Shown here: positions 36,691 through 50,000 of the stretch, piece after piece | Numbering within the stretch: the stretch's first letter is position 1 | Layout of the letters: every line of letters starts with the position of its first letter | Assembly: GCF_024679095.1 (NCBI RefSeq) | Contig: NW_026110530.1 | Location: forward strand, 645,001-709,000 | Direction: 5' to 3' | Origin: Eriocheir sinensis | Lineage: Eukaryota; Arthropoda; Malacostraca; Decapoda; Varunidae | Length of the DNA stretch: 64,000 nt | Position numbers and translations under genes: made by a program | Notes under the pieces: model-generated | Databases searched by the model: none | What the model saw: only the letters and a program-made list of their open reading frames with translations | Told to the model about the DNA's origin: nothing

Positions 36691-38720
36691 GATGTATGTC
36701 TGTATTGCATTATCCCATACACCATGCTTGCAGGGAGAGTTATACGCATAGCCCTTTTGACCTCATACAAACATCTTATTCATCATTTCCCTGTTATGTA
36801 TATTAGTTTGTGTATATAAGTCATTACGTATAACCCTTCCTGCAAGCATGAAGTGTATGAACGAATGCAACACAGACACATCGAGATTCAGTCCTTTTGA
36901 CCTTATACAACCATCTCATTTATCATTTTCCTGTTACGTATAATTGCTTTTGCATAAATTTCAGTAGGTATAAGGTATAACCCTTCCTGCAAGCATGGAG
37001 TATGAAAGAATGCAACACAGACACATCATCAAGAACCAGCCCTTTTGACCTTATACAAACATTCCATTCTTCATTTCCTGCTGCGTATAATTACTTGTGT
37101 ATAAATTTCAGCACGTATAGCCCTTCCTGCAAGCATTGGGTGTATAAAAGAATGCAATACAGACATGCATCGCAGAGAACCAGCCCTTTCGACCTTATAT
37201 ACTAACCTTATTCATTTTCCTGTAATATATATTAGTTTGTGTATAGAAATCATCACGTATAACCCTTCCTGCAGACATACAATCATATGTCATCAAGAAT
37301 CATCCCTAAGGAAACAGAAGGCATTTTAATCAACCATTTTTCGTTACGTATATTTACTTGCGTTTAGAAATCACGTATAACCCTTTCTGCAGACATTCAA
37401 CCATACATCATCGAGGATCAGCCCTCTCAACCGTATATGTGTGTCTTCGTATGGCGGAGACACTGTATAACGGGGTGTATGGTAGTGTGTGTGTGTGTGT
37501 TCGTGTGTTGACTTTATTTCCACACCACCTTGATTTGAGGTAAAAGTCTTGGTGCGTTTTTTTTCAAGAGGTGTCCCCCGTAGGCCTAATCCTCTTTTAT
37601 TTGGTCAGAAAATTAATTGTTACGAAAGAGTGCACGTTGTTATAAAAGCACATGGGGTTGTAACAAAAGGGTACAGAATAGTTTTGAAAGCATACGTGGT
37701 TGTAACGAAAGTGCGCGGTGTTGTAACAAAAGCTTGCGGGGTTGTTTCGATCAACAGTGTATGGGTTTGTTGCAATACCCAAAATCCGTAGAAATTGTAA
37801 ATAGCCGTAGCAGCAAATATTGTCATGCAGAAACCATATATAGTTGTTAATAGCAGCAGCAGCAGCAGCAAAAAGGTTAATGTGAATAGTCGAAGAGGAA
37901 GTTAGGTTTGGCATTCAAAAGCCATAGATGTTGTTGATAGCCAATCGCAGCAGCACCAAAGCTGTTACGATACTACCATTATGCCAGATTAATACGCTCC
38001 CCATATGTATTTTCCCATAGCACGTACTTAAAATATATCCCACTCCCACTGGTAGACATGTAAATATATAGTTTAGTACACACACTTAGAAATATAAAAC
38101 CCAGTACCTTTTGCTTAAACTATACCACCTAAACATACGTAAATATATCGCTTCATACATATACTTACAAATATAACCCAGTAACGTACGCTTAAAATGT
38201 CGCATCGTACATATACTTACAAATATAAGTATAATTGCTCGTGTATAAATTTCAGTGCGTATAGCCCTTCCTACAAGCAAGAAGCGTATAAAAGAAAGCA
38301 ATACAGACATACATCGTCGAGAATCAGCCCTTTTGACCCTATACAAACTTCTTGATGAATATTCATCATTTTCCTTTTATGTATAATTGATTTTATAAAT
38401 TTCAGTACGTATAGCTCTTCATGTAAGCTTGGAGTGTATATATGGGAGAATGCAACACACACACATCATCGAGAATCAGCCCTTTTGACCTTATACAAAC
38501 ATCTCATTCTTCATTTTCCTGTTATGTATATTAGTTTATGTATAGAAATCATCACGTATAACCCTTCCTGCAGACCTACAATCATATGTCATCAAGAATC
38601 ATCCCTAAGGAAACAAAGCATTTTAATCAACCTTTTTTCGTTACGTATATTTACTTGCGTATAGAAATCATCACGTATAACCCTTACTGCAGACACTGTA
38701 TAACGGGGTGTTTGGTACCG
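36690..38720. repeat. dispersed and tandem ~145-bp units (CAGCCCTTTTGACC)
   Basis: The string CAGCCCTTTTGACCTTATAC, or close variants, recurs near 36751, 36889, 37039, 37183, 37422, 38324 and 38478. Each is followed by a CATTTTCCTGTTA segment and CACGTATAACCCTTCCTGC. Spacing within runs is about 138-150 bp. The array is interrupted at about 37490-38220 by unrelated DNA, including a 27-bp minisatellite (GTTGTAACAAAAG, 37645-37745). No gene is seen. Confidence 0.7.
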
Positions 38721-39480
38721 TGTGTCATTGCCACAGTACGAGGAGCAACAACACAAAGCAGATTTTATCTATAGCGCGTGCCAGTTCCTACGACTTTTGC
38801 CTGGCCCATGCTGCCCCCCAGTGCTTCTCTTAAATGGAGATGCTGAAGTTGGGGTATATTAAAGGTCTGGGCAGTACATGGGTACCAGAAGTAAGGGTTG
38901 CGATAGCCGGAGCAGCAGTGCACACTTACAAATATATAACCCGAGACTTCATAGATCCGTAAACATAGCGCGTAGTACGTACATGCATGAAAATATAACC
39001 TGGTACTTCAAGTTTTTAAAATATTCCTTACAACACACTTATATGTATATATACGTCAGAACCTTTCCATTTCATTCTTCTTATGTATAGTTTAGTCGCT
39101 ACTTTTATATATTCCCATGTACCTTAATATTCCTTGGTAACTTGTCGTAAGACGTATAACCCAGAGGCCAGGGAATTGGTACCAGGGAGACTGGGGGAAT
39201 AAGCTGCTGTTCAAGGCAAGGACTGGAACAACAAGTAAAGGAGAGAAGCAGAGATGAGAAGGACAAAAACTGCAGCGTTTGTATAGGGGAAAAAGAAACA
39301 AAAAAGAGCACCTGATAGTGGCCTGCGACAGGCATGAAGAGGAGAGGCAAAGGCTATTAGCATCTGTGGTGGAGATCATTGGGGAAGAGGAGTGGCATAG
39401 CAGAGTGGAGGAGGAAGACTGAGGAACAAGTACCGTGTTAGGACCGTAAGGATGTAAAGAGGAAGCAGTGAAATTAATAC
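38720..39480. other. intergenic DNA, no gene seen
   Basis: AT-rich, partly repeated sequence without a supported coding region. Short open frames at 39092-39379 (minus) carry no recognised domain. Confidence 0.3.
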
Positions 39481-39486
39481 CTCACA

Positions 39487-40405
39487 CAAAAATTTTCTTG
39501 GCATGTTGCTGCAAAAAAAGATCTGAGCATGTAGTGAAAGTTGAATGAAAAATGTAATAATGGAAAATAGCAAAAGCGCATAGGTAGGCAAATCAGGGAA
39601 AGAAATGGACAGAAAACCTAAGTTCAGGATGAAGTGCTCAGTATTACAAGTGAATAAAGGGCAAGGCAAGGCAAGGCAAGGGAAGGCAAGGGAAGGGCAG
39701 GGCAAGGCAAGGGAAGGGCAAGGCAAGGCAAGGGAAGGGCAGGGCAAGGGAAGGTCAGGGCAAGGGAAGGACAAGGCAAGGGAGACCAACGCACAGGGCT
39801 ATATATGGCCAGCCAAGAAGACGAGACGCACAGGGCTGGCCAGCCAAGAAGGCAAGGTCAGGGAACGCACAAGGCCAGCCAGCCAAGAAGACGAGACGCA
39901 CAGGGCTGGCAGCCAAGGCAGGACAAGGCAAGGGAAGGACAAGGCAAGGGAAGGGCTGGGCAAGAGAAGGACTGGGCAAGAGAAGGGCAGGGCAAGGGAA
40001 GGACAAAGCAAGGGAAGGACAAAGCACAGGGCTATATGTGGCCAGCCAAGAAGACGAGACGCACAGGGCTGGCCAGCCAAGAAGGCAATGTCAGGGAGCG
40101 CACAAGGCCAGCCAGCCAAGAAGGCGAGACGCACAGGGCTGGCAGCCAAGGCAGGACAGGGCAAGGGAAGGGCAAGGCAAGGGAAGGGCTGGGCAAGGCA
40201 AGGCAATTAAGTCAAGGCAAGGACAAATCAAGGCAAGGGCAAGGCAAGGCTTAAGCATTCATCCTGAACTTAGGTTTTCTGTCCTTTTCTTTCCTTGATT
40301 TGCCTGCCTATGCGCTTTTGCTATTTTCCACTATTACACTTTTCACTCAACTTTCACTACATATTCAGATCTTTTTTCCCCAGCAACATGCCAAGAAAAT
40401 TTTTG
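39487..40405. repeat. ~150-bp inverted repeat around a GGCAAGG minisatellite
   Basis: The left arm (39487-39636) and right arm (about 40254-40405) are near-identical reverse complements. For example, the left has AAAATTTTCTTGGCATGTTG and the right has CAACATGCCAAGAAAATTTT; both share CAGAAAACCTAAGTTCAGGA or its complement. The 600 bp between them is made of GGCAAGG units and two copies of a longer unit containing GACGAGACGCACAGGGCTGG. The layout resembles foldback-type elements. No coding capacity or clear target duplication was found. The same GGCAAGG unit continues for about 30 bp outside the right arm. Confidence 0.75.
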
Positions 40406-40435
40406 AGTGCAAGGGAAAGGCAAGGCAAGGCAGGG

Positions 40436-40860
40436 GCACCACCACCACCATCACGTACCACCACCACCACCACTATCAGGTACCACCACCACCACCACCA
40501 CTATCACGTACCACCACCATCACCACTATCACGTACCACCACCACCACCACCACTATCACGTACCACCACCACCACCACTATCACGTACCACCACCACCA
40601 CCACCACTATCACGTACCACCACCACCACCACCACTATCACGTACCACCACCACTATCACGTACCACCACCACCACCATTATCACGTACCACCACCACCA
40701 CCACGTACCACCACCACCACCACCACCATCACGTACCACCACCACCACCACCACTATCACGTACCACCACCACCACCACTATCACGTACCACCACCACCA
40801 TCACCACTATCATGTACCACCATCACTATCACGTACCACCACCATAAGTCATCGGCGCAT
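40436..40860. repeat. ACCACC / TATCACGTA minisatellite
   Basis: About 20 units of roughly 18-24 bp, each a run of ACC triplets followed by ACTATCACGTACC. Variation is almost entirely in the number of ACC triplets. The frames it leaves open are low-complexity and not genes. Confidence 0.9.
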
Positions 40861-40862
40861 GG

Positions 40863-42962
40863 CCTAAGACCACCCACATGTCCTAAAAACCACCTATCAA
40901 CCCAGACTCCAGATTCTCTCTATATAAGGATAAAAAAATGAGCTGCGGGGAGGTAGAATGTGCCAACTAAGATGGCATCATTATAAACATTAACCACACC
41001 AGGTCCCACAAAAAAAAAAAAACCAGGTCCTACAAAAAACACCAGGCCCCACAAAAAAACCCAGGCCCCACCAAAAAAAAAAACCAGGCTCCACCAAAAA
41101 AAACACCAGGCCCCACCAAAAAAAAAAAAAACAGGCTCCACCAAAAAAAACACCAGGCCCCACCAAAAAAAAAAAACCAGGTCCTACAAAAAACACACCA
41201 GGCCCCACCAAAAAAAAACACCAGGTCCTACAAAAAACACACCAGGCCCCACAAAAAAAACACACAAGGCCCCACCAAAAAACACAAGGCCCCACCAAAA
41301 AAAAAACACCAGGCCCCACCAAAAAAAAAACACCAGGCCCCACCAAAAAAAAACCACCAGGTCCCACCAAAAAAACCCCACCAGGCCCCACCAAAAAAAA
41401 ACACCAGGTCCTACAAAAAAACACACCAGGCCCCACCAAAAAAAAAAAACAAGGCCCCACCAAAAAAAACACCAGGCCCCACCAAAAAAAAAAAAAAACA
41501 CCAGGCCCCACCAAAAAAAAAACACCAGGCCCCACCAAAAAAAAAACACCAGGCCCCACCAAAAAAAAAAACACCAGGCCCCACCAAAAAAAAAACACCA
41601 GGCCCCACAAAAAAAACACCAGGCCCCACCAAAAAAAACACCAGGCCCCACAAAAAAAACACCAGGCCCCACCAAAAAAAAAAAAAACACCAGGCCCCAC
41701 AAAAAAAACACCAGGCCCCACAAAAAAAACACCAGGCCCCACCACAAAAACACCAGGCCCCATCACAAAAACACCAGGCCCACAAAAACACCAGGCCACC
41801 AAAAAACACCAGGCCCCACCAAAAAACACCCGCCCCCACAAAAACACCAGGCCCCACAAAAAAAAACACCAGGCCCCACCACAAAAAAAAACACCAGGCC
41901 CCACCACAAAAAAAAACACCAGGCCCCACCAAAAAAAAACACCAGGCCCCACAAAAACACCAGGCCCCACAAAAACACCAGGCCCCACCAAAAAAACACC
42001 AGGCCCCACCAAAAAAACACCAGGCCCCACAAAAAAAACACCAGGCCCCACCACAAAAAACACCAGGCCCCACCACAAAAACACCAGGCCTCACCACAAA
42101 AAACACCAGGCCCCACCACAAAAACACCAGGCCCCACAAAAAAAACACAAGGCCCCACCAAAAAAAACAACACCAGGGCCCACCACACCCACACCCACAC
42201 AGTATAGATGGGCCACTATCACCCACACCCTCACAGTATAGATGGGCCCATAACACACCCACCCACAGTAATAGATGGGCCACTAACACTGTAATAGATG
42301 GACACGAACACGCACACTAACACATTAATAGATGGGGCACTAACACACCCACCCACACAGCAATTTCTACCCAGACACACGGAAGGAAAGAGGTTGGAGG
42401 TGGTGTCAAGAGAAAAGACAGACAGCGAAAGCTTAAAGCTCTGAATCAGCTACCTAACGTCACCTTCTGAGGGAAATAAACCGAGACGTGCTAAGCGAAT
42501 CCGAAACGAGCCATCCAGAGGGAACGAAACACATGAGCGGGAGCGAACCACCAAACATACACAAACTACTTCCTCCCTTCTCCTTTGTTGTTTACTTGCA
42601 ACAATAAACTATCAATCAATCAATCAATTATTCACCACACAACCATAACAAACAAATATCACTAGCCCCCCGTGAAACTACTAAAAACTGAGAATGGATA
42701 CAAAACGATAGTAAAAAATGGGATAAATCAAAGGAAAATGAAGGAATTGAACTCTTAAAATGTATACAAACAAGCTGTACTGCCTGGGGGTTGGGATGGC
42801 ATGCTCCTCCCTTCTCCTTTGTTGTTTACTTGCAACAATATACTATCAATGAATCAATCAAGCTGACTACCCACATGCTGTCCTAAAGACCACCTGAACT
42901 CCAGATTCTCTAAATGAGGATAAAAAAAATGAGCTGCGGGGAGGTACAATGTGCCGACTAAG
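40863..42962. repeat. direct repeats flanking an A-rich/CCAGGCCCCACC minisatellite
   Basis: Direct repeats of about 90-110 bp lie at 40863-40973 and 42873-42962, sharing AATGAGCTGCGGGGAGGTA. Between them, 40985-42180 is a 1.2-kb array of ACACCAGGCCCCACC separated by 4-15 A residues (about 55 units). Next comes a CACACCCAC/GTATAGATGGGCC array (42180-42360) and mixed DNA. A second duplication, CCTTCTCCTTTGTTGTTTAC, lies at about 42577 and 42812. Confidence 0.85.
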
Positions 42963-45546
42963 AAACATAAGAACGAATTAAAAGTAACCAATGACAATCA
43001 GGAATGTTGGGCAAGAAAGGTAAACCACAAAGGATCACTGGCAGGACACGACACATCACAAATAAGGTTACAATGTATCAACTATTGCCGGGGGATGCCA
43101 TTACAGTGTTATCTCTCCCATCTCATTGCAGAGGTGTTTCGGTTCAGGCCGGACTGGAGTGGGTGGGAGTAGGGGAGAGCCGGTATGATTCAGATACTTT
43201 TTAGAAAAATATTTTTAGAAAAAGAAGTTTAAGTAGTAGTGTAATTTTGTTGATCTCAAAATGTTCCTCCATCCTTTGGCTCTTTCGGCTGCTAATATGA
43301 CACTCGTAGCTATTTCCAGTTTTCAGATGTAGGTGGTGAAAGACAAGTTTCTAAATCGTCCGAATCATCCCCACCCGTGGTGATGGTTCGGCCAGGGAGG
43401 TGGGATGGTACGGACACTCATAATACTCGCCATAATATTAATATAACTTAAGTTTGATTGGCTAATAAACAAGATTATATCTTCTACAAAACATTTATAT
43501 AAGGACAAAGTATCCTCTCAATATTTAAAGGGGAAAAAAAATAAAAGGAGAACTATAAGAAATATCTCAAAACTTTTGGTATTATGGCTTCCTTCTCTTC
43601 TCACAAGCATAATATCTGAATATAAATCAACCAAATTAAAAATGTGTGGTCACACTCCTTTTCCAGCACAAGAGCCTCGGTGGTGATCGTGTTATACGGC
43701 AACACCGCCGTGCATCGCTGCGTCACCGAAATAACTTACATCTCGCTAATTGGCACGTTTTTGAAGCGAGAGCTTACGATACACCATGACAATATTACAT
43801 ACGAGATGCAAAAAAGCATAAATTAGGACTTGCAGCGAAAATAACAGCTCTGAGGGCGTGGTTATCCCTTTGTGGGCCAAGGCAACAAAGTTTTGCACAT
43901 TTGTAGTGACGACTAGCCTGGTAGAGTCAGAAGTGATACAAAGCGTTACAGGTCAAAAGAAGAAGAAGAATGTTGATGTGACAGGGAGACTGACGGGCCC
44001 CTTGCGTTCATACATATGTTCATTCCTATGTTCATTTGGGACTGATCTTGAAAAAAATAGTTGAAAGTTGTTTAGGATGCCTGTGTGGAGGCTTATTCAG
44101 GTGCAACGGTCCGAATGTGAGTGAACGAGAATGTGAGTAAGTCAGTGAGTAACAGAGTGAGTAAGTGTGAGCGAGTGGGAGCGTGAATGAGTGAAAGAGT
44201 GAATGGGTGGCTGAGGAATGTAAGTGCGTAAAAGGTTATGAGAAGATAACACGGCGAGCGAATGAGCGAATATATGAACGAGAGTTACTGAAATCCCTCA
44301 TCTCAAAGCCTCGAACCCCTCCAAGAAACCAATAACTAGTAATTAAGGTAAGTAGGGTTTGATTGTAATGCCGAGAGGGAGTCACGTGAAGAAGGGGGAG
44401 GAGCTTAGCGAGGAGCAGAGGCGAGAAGGCGAGGGCAAGGAGACCCACGAGTCAGTGAGGAGACAAGCACCACTGCAGCAGGAGACAAGCTTGAGAGACG
44501 CGAGGAGACGAACACCCCAACAGCACGGAGCGGCAGCGAGAAAACACCGAGAAGCGGGCTGGCCAGAGAGGTGTCCATCTCTCCACTCAGCCCCCGACCC
44601 ACACACCACCCACGGCTTGTTGTGTGAGGCGGGCTAGTCAGGAGACGAGCAGCAGGAAGCAAGAAAGGCAGCGAGTTGGAGTTGAGTGAGAGGTGTCAAT
44701 CTCTCCACTCAATCCCCCCCACCCACCCACCGAAGAACCACCCACGGCCTGCTGTGTGAGACGGACTACAGGATGGGAACTTGTATGGCGGGGTAACCTG
44801 CCCCTCGACTGCCCTGGGGGCCGAAATACCACTGCCCAAGCTGCTCCCTACATCAAACGGCGCCCGCCTCTTCACACCACCCGAGCCGCTCAGTCTCCTC
44901 ATCAAGCGGCGCCCGTCTATCCATCACCAGGACCGCCCATTCCCATCGTGGACGTCCCCTGCCGAGCCCGACACTCACGCCAGCTCCTGTTTCTCCGCCT
45001 CCAGCAACCAGAGCTAAGCATTCTGTGTATTCCCCGAATCTCCCTTGTGCCGGTAGCTAGTTAGATTAGAGGCATACAGCCTGTCAGTCATTTTTTTTTT
45101 TAGTACTCCGCTAACCTTTGAAAAAGAAGACCAAATACATATTTATATACAACCTTACTGTGAGTGTTATTTGGAGCCTGTTTTGCTGATCATTTGAGAT
45201 TACTGAACCCTTACACACATTCGCCGCGCCCCCCCCCCCCCCCCTTATCACCATCCAGTTTCTTAATGCTGTCTCACAAGTGGTTCACACTGAAATCCTC
45301 CCACCTTCCATAATTAATCACACAAGTAACGCCCTTCTGGTCTCAATCCTCGGAACGAGTGTTCACTTGTCCTGAGGCCTTCCCATCCGGGACCAGTGCT
45401 CGACGACTACCACGCTACCATACCATCACAACCATAGTGGTCGTCAAAAAGGGATGTAGCTTTAATTATTTTCTTTCCACGCTACACAGGGTAACTCTGG
45501 GGAAGGGTGTGTGTGTGGGTGAGGAATGGTGTGGGTGTGTGTGTGT

Positions 45547-45598
<52 letters not shown>

Positions 45599-45860
45599 CA
45601 TCCAGTCTGATCATGTTTGACTTGTGATAGCCGGCCATACCTTCCAGAAAGAGAGGAGGAAGTCATACCTTCCAGAAAGAGGAGGAAGTATGTTTTTAAT
45701 TCATTAGACCAATCTACGGGTATATCTGGAACCTCGCACACAACAGCTCCCATCCCCATACTTGGAAGGGACAGTAATTGCTTTAGTTGGCATAACTTTT
45801 CTGGCCCAGCAAGATGTGATACTCTGCCCCAGGTGGCAGCTGAGTGTTATCCACTGCACC
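42963..45860. other. intergenic DNA, no gene supported
   Basis: This 2.9 kb holds AT-rich unique DNA (42963-44080), a GAGTGA-rich stretch (44115-44220) and a GC-richer block (44380-45060). That block contains a duplicated segment of about 130 bp around TCTCTCCACTCA (44575 and 44698). Also present are a C16 run near 45229-45244 and a GA tract at about 45550-45595. Several overlapping open frames in the GC-rich block have no recognised domain and no shared splice signals. Confidence 0.35.
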
Positions 45861-45868
45861 ACTAAGCA

Positions 45869-45916
<48 letters not shown>

Positions 45917-45929
45917 CATGAAAACAAAT

Positions 45930-46841
45930 ATTTTAAATATTTCTTTATTGCTTTGTATCACTTTTAATGTTAATTAATTATTTTGAAATTCAAAAGCTAA
46001 AGCTAAATATATAAGTAATTGCCAACTTCATATCAAAGGTAAGATAAACTGCATGAGGCTTTTTGATTTTTGGTTTGATCTTTACAACTGAAAAAAGAAA
46101 ACTACTTCAGGAATATTTTTTCAAAAATACAATTTAAAGAAGTAGTTTAAGAGCAGTTTCAAGCACTGTCTTCATTATTATTGTCAATGACAAATAAATC
46201 CACAAAATGTACAATACAAATATGTGCAATACGTTATATACATGTTCAGAAGTGCTTGAAAACCCTACACTATTTTGACTAGCCTACGTTATACACCCAA
46301 TTTGAGACCTGGCGCAGCACCTGCCCCGTCGCCGGCAATATTCATCTGGCGGTGCAACAAACTTCCCCACCGAACACCCACCCCCTGGACCCCCTCCAAT
46401 GACAGGCCACTGTCCCGCCATGCTGTTAATACCACCATAATGTAGGACAGCCAGAAATGACTAGAAAATAAAAGCAGTGACATTATTCTGCCACAGTCAC
46501 AGTAGCTAGATGTACAGACACTCTCACAGCCTTAACAAAAATATGATTTGCTTTGAGTATATGATATGCCATAATAAGTCTCATTTCTAGCGATCTCTGG
46601 AATGATCCAGAATGTGTTACAAATTAAATACAGAACCCATTTAAAGTGAACACATTTTGAAAGCCACTCCTTGCTGTAAATTTGTGCTGTGTTAAAGTTC
46701 TTGAGCTGAAAGTTACCCTATGGCTTCCACCCCCTCGTGTCAATGGATCAGTGTGAAAGAAAGGGAGTGAGGAGGAATGTTACATTTTAACACTTGCTGA
46801 AGACCAGATGTCAGCATGCTAATCGATCTCCTTTCAAAACT
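45930..46841 (-). other. probable MLYCD 3' untranslated region
   Basis: Mostly unique DNA after the MLYCD stop on the minus strand. A minus-strand AATAAA (TTTATT at 45944-45949) lies just before a GT tract (45870-45915). The extent is inferred. Confidence 0.35.
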
Positions 46842-47046
46842 TTATATTTTTGAGTCTGGGGTGACAGTGATGAGGGGCGGGGTGGGGCTCCTGGGGTGTG
46901 CCGGGGAGGGGGACGGGGAGCTCGGACTCTTCTTCACAACCTTCATGAGTGCTGTGTTGACCAGGAACTTCACCGTGTCCGATAAAAGTATTTCCTGGCT
47001 CTCCAAATAAGTCCGGCTGTTCTTCTCACACTCGTCAATGAAGTAT
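46842..47046 (-). CDS. Mlycd: MLYCD last exon: catalytic Tyr and SKI terminus
   Basis: Begins with the YFIDE segment, whose Tyr534 aligns with human Y456. It then gives a helix ([15 protein letters not shown]), a low-complexity [18 protein letters not shown] stretch and the end TVTPDSKI. Human MLYCD ends in SKL, a type 1 peroxisomal signal. SKI is a conservative variant, so dual mitochondrial and peroxisomal location is likely. Confidence 0.92.
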
Positions 47047-50000
47047 CTGGAAAGGACAAGACAAGACATTAATATTGGTGACTAGTGATTGTTGTTAGTA
47101 TTCAAGAAGAGAGAATCTGGACACCTCTCCACCTGTGATTGACCTTTCTTTCAGCTGGGAGCCTTGTCAAACTATCCCTTGGCTTATAAAACTACTCAAG
47201 GAAATATACCATTTACCGTTGATGAGGTTTCAGGCCCTGCTCCGCCACTGATGCAGCGCTCTCGAGGGCCATCAACAATTACAACGTTAGCCTCAATAAT
47301 AGTCTTCGATGCACTTATTTTCAAACATAGTAGTGAGAGAGTGAGTGTCTTAATTGCTTTCACGAATAATATCACATAATCATTAGTTCAGTTTTCATGT
47401 CTGATATTTTCATTATAGTATCATGGACAACCTCTACGAAAGCCTTATCAAATGTGGGTGCGTAAGACTAGGAATGTTTGAGAATAAGAGCCCTGCACTG
47501 AGAGAGTTCTGGAGTACCTGTAGTTGACCATGATGCCGCAAGAGTTGGCCAGGCCTCGGGGTGACTGGTCTGCCTGCCAGTTGATGCGCCACATGACTGC
47601 ACCATTTTTCAGGTGGAAGTTTGCTGAAAGGCACAAAACACAGATAGTTACCATAAAGGAAAATGGGACAACAGGAATAATATACGCATGAATCCCTCTA
47701 TAGATGTTGCAAAATTATACTCTCGTTGTACTTATACTTTGCATTTTTCTGAAGCAATATTGGGTACTATTGAGGAGAGGCCAGCCTATGAATTTTGAGA
47801 TCCTGCGCAAGTCTGACCTCAAGAACAGAAGATGTACTATAAACAAAGGAGATAGTAATGTGATAAAATACAGCATAGCGGTTATAAAAAAAAGCTTACG
47901 AAGTGTTAGAAATAGAGGAAGGATTAGCACTGGACCAAGCAAGATAGGGGAAGATCATCACAAGTCCAATCCAACAGTAAGAAAAGACAGACTATAAACA
48001 AAGAAGAAAAAGAAGATAGTATTGTGATATAAAATAATGCTTACCAACAGAGTCAAGGGCATAACCTCGTCTCTTCTCAACCACAAGATAGTAAGCACAG
48101 AGCCGCATCAGGGGGTTCTCCAGGCAATCCACCAGCTCGGCCGACTCCATCCAGCCGTTGGTCGTGAACAGCTTGCGGAGGCGATCATATATGGCAGAGG
48201 GCGTGTCCACCTCCAGGCAAACTTGTAGCTCCTTCTCCTCAGCCTCAGTGAATATAACGACCTCCCCTAGAAGATGAGACTTACTTATGAGACTGTCTAT
48301 ACAAGAAAGAGAGGTTATTCTTCGTTGATTTATACCATAAGGTGCTGGCAATCATGTGTTTGAAGATACCCTAAACTTAACCTAACCTAACCTACCAAAC
48401 CCCAAACAATCACTATAGGTCTTGACAAAGAAAATTCATATATGCTTCCTTACTTATGAGACTTTCTATACAAGAAAGTGAGGTCATTCTTTGTTGATTT
48501 ATACCAAAAGGCACTGGCTATCATGTGTTTGAAGATACCCTAAACTTAACCTAACATTACCTAACAAAACCAAAACAAACACTATAGGTCTTGACTCAGA
48601 GAATTCATATATGCTTCCTTATCAATGAGACTTTCTATACAATAAAGTGAGGTCATTCTTTGTTGGTTTATACCATAAGGTGCTGGCTATCATGTGTTTG
48701 AAGATACCCTAAACTTAACCTAACATATCCTACCTAAACCCCAAACAGTCACTATAGGTCTTGACTCAGAAAATTCATATATGCTTCCTTACTTATGAGA
48801 CTTTCTATATAAGAAAGTGAGGTTATTCTTTGTTGATTTATACCATAAGGTGCTGGCAATCATGTGTTTGAAGATACCCTAAACTTAACCTACCAAACCC
48901 CAAACAGTTACTATAGGTCTTGACAAAGAAAATTCATATATGCTTCCTTACTAAAGAGACTTTCTATACAACAAAGTGAGGTCATTCTTTGTTGATTTAT
49001 ACCAAAAGGCGCTGGCTATCATGTGTTTGAAGATACCCTAAACTTAACCTAACATTACCTAACAAAACCAAAACAAACACTATAGGTCTTGACTCAGAGA
49101 ATTCATATATGCTTCCTTATCAATGAGACTTTCTATACAATAAAGTGAGGTCATTCTTTGTTGATTTATACCAAAAGGCGCTGGCTATCATGTGTTTGAA
49201 GATACCCTTAACTTAACCTAACATTACCTAACAAATCCAAAACAAACACTATAGGTCTTGACTCAGAGAATTCATATATGCTTCCTTATCAATTAGACTT
49301 TCTATACAATAAAGTGAGGTCATTCTTTGTTGATTTATACCATAAGGTGCTGGCTATCATGTGTTCGAAGATACCCTAAACTTAACCTAACCTAACCTAC
49401 CAAACCCCAAACAGTTACTATAGGTCTTGACAAAGAAAATTCATATATGCTTCCTTACTAAAGAGACTTTCTATACAACATAGTGAGGTCATTCTTTGTT
49501 GATTTATACCAAAAGGCACTGGCTATCATGTGTTTGAAGATACCTAAACTTAACCTAACAAACACTATAGGTCTTGACTCAGAGAATTCATATGCTTCCT
49601 TATCAATGAGACTTTCTATACAATAAGAGAGGTCATTCTTTGTTGATTTATACCATAAGGTGCTGGCTATCATGTGTTTGAAGATACCCTAAACTTAACC
49701 TAACCTACCAAACCCCAAACAGTTACTATAGGTCTTAACAAAGAAAATTCATATATGCTTCCTTACTAAAGAGACTTTCTATACAATAAAGTGAGGTCAT
49801 TCTTTGTTGATTTATACCATAAGGTGCTGGCTATCATGTGTTTGAAGATGCCCTAAACTTAACCTAACATTACCTAACAAAACCAAAACAAACACTATAG
49901 GTCTTGACTCAGAGAATTCATATATGCTTCCTTATCAATGAGACTTTCTATACAATAAAGTGAGGTCATTCTTTGTTGATTTATACCAAAAGGCGCTGGC

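Noticed and set aside
39605..40298. Gly/Lys/Gln-rich frames (up to 201 codons).
   Set aside because: Translations of the GGCAAGG minisatellite between the inverted repeats.
40436..40860. CRISPR-like array of short repeats and spacers.
   Set aside because: Spacers are only variable ACC triplet numbers, the genome is eukaryotic, and no cas genes are present.
40990..42289. A 364-codon minus-strand frame rich in GVFFVGPG and a related 292-codon frame.
   Set aside because: Direct translation of the A-rich/CCAGGCCCCACC minisatellite; all frames give repeats of similar length.
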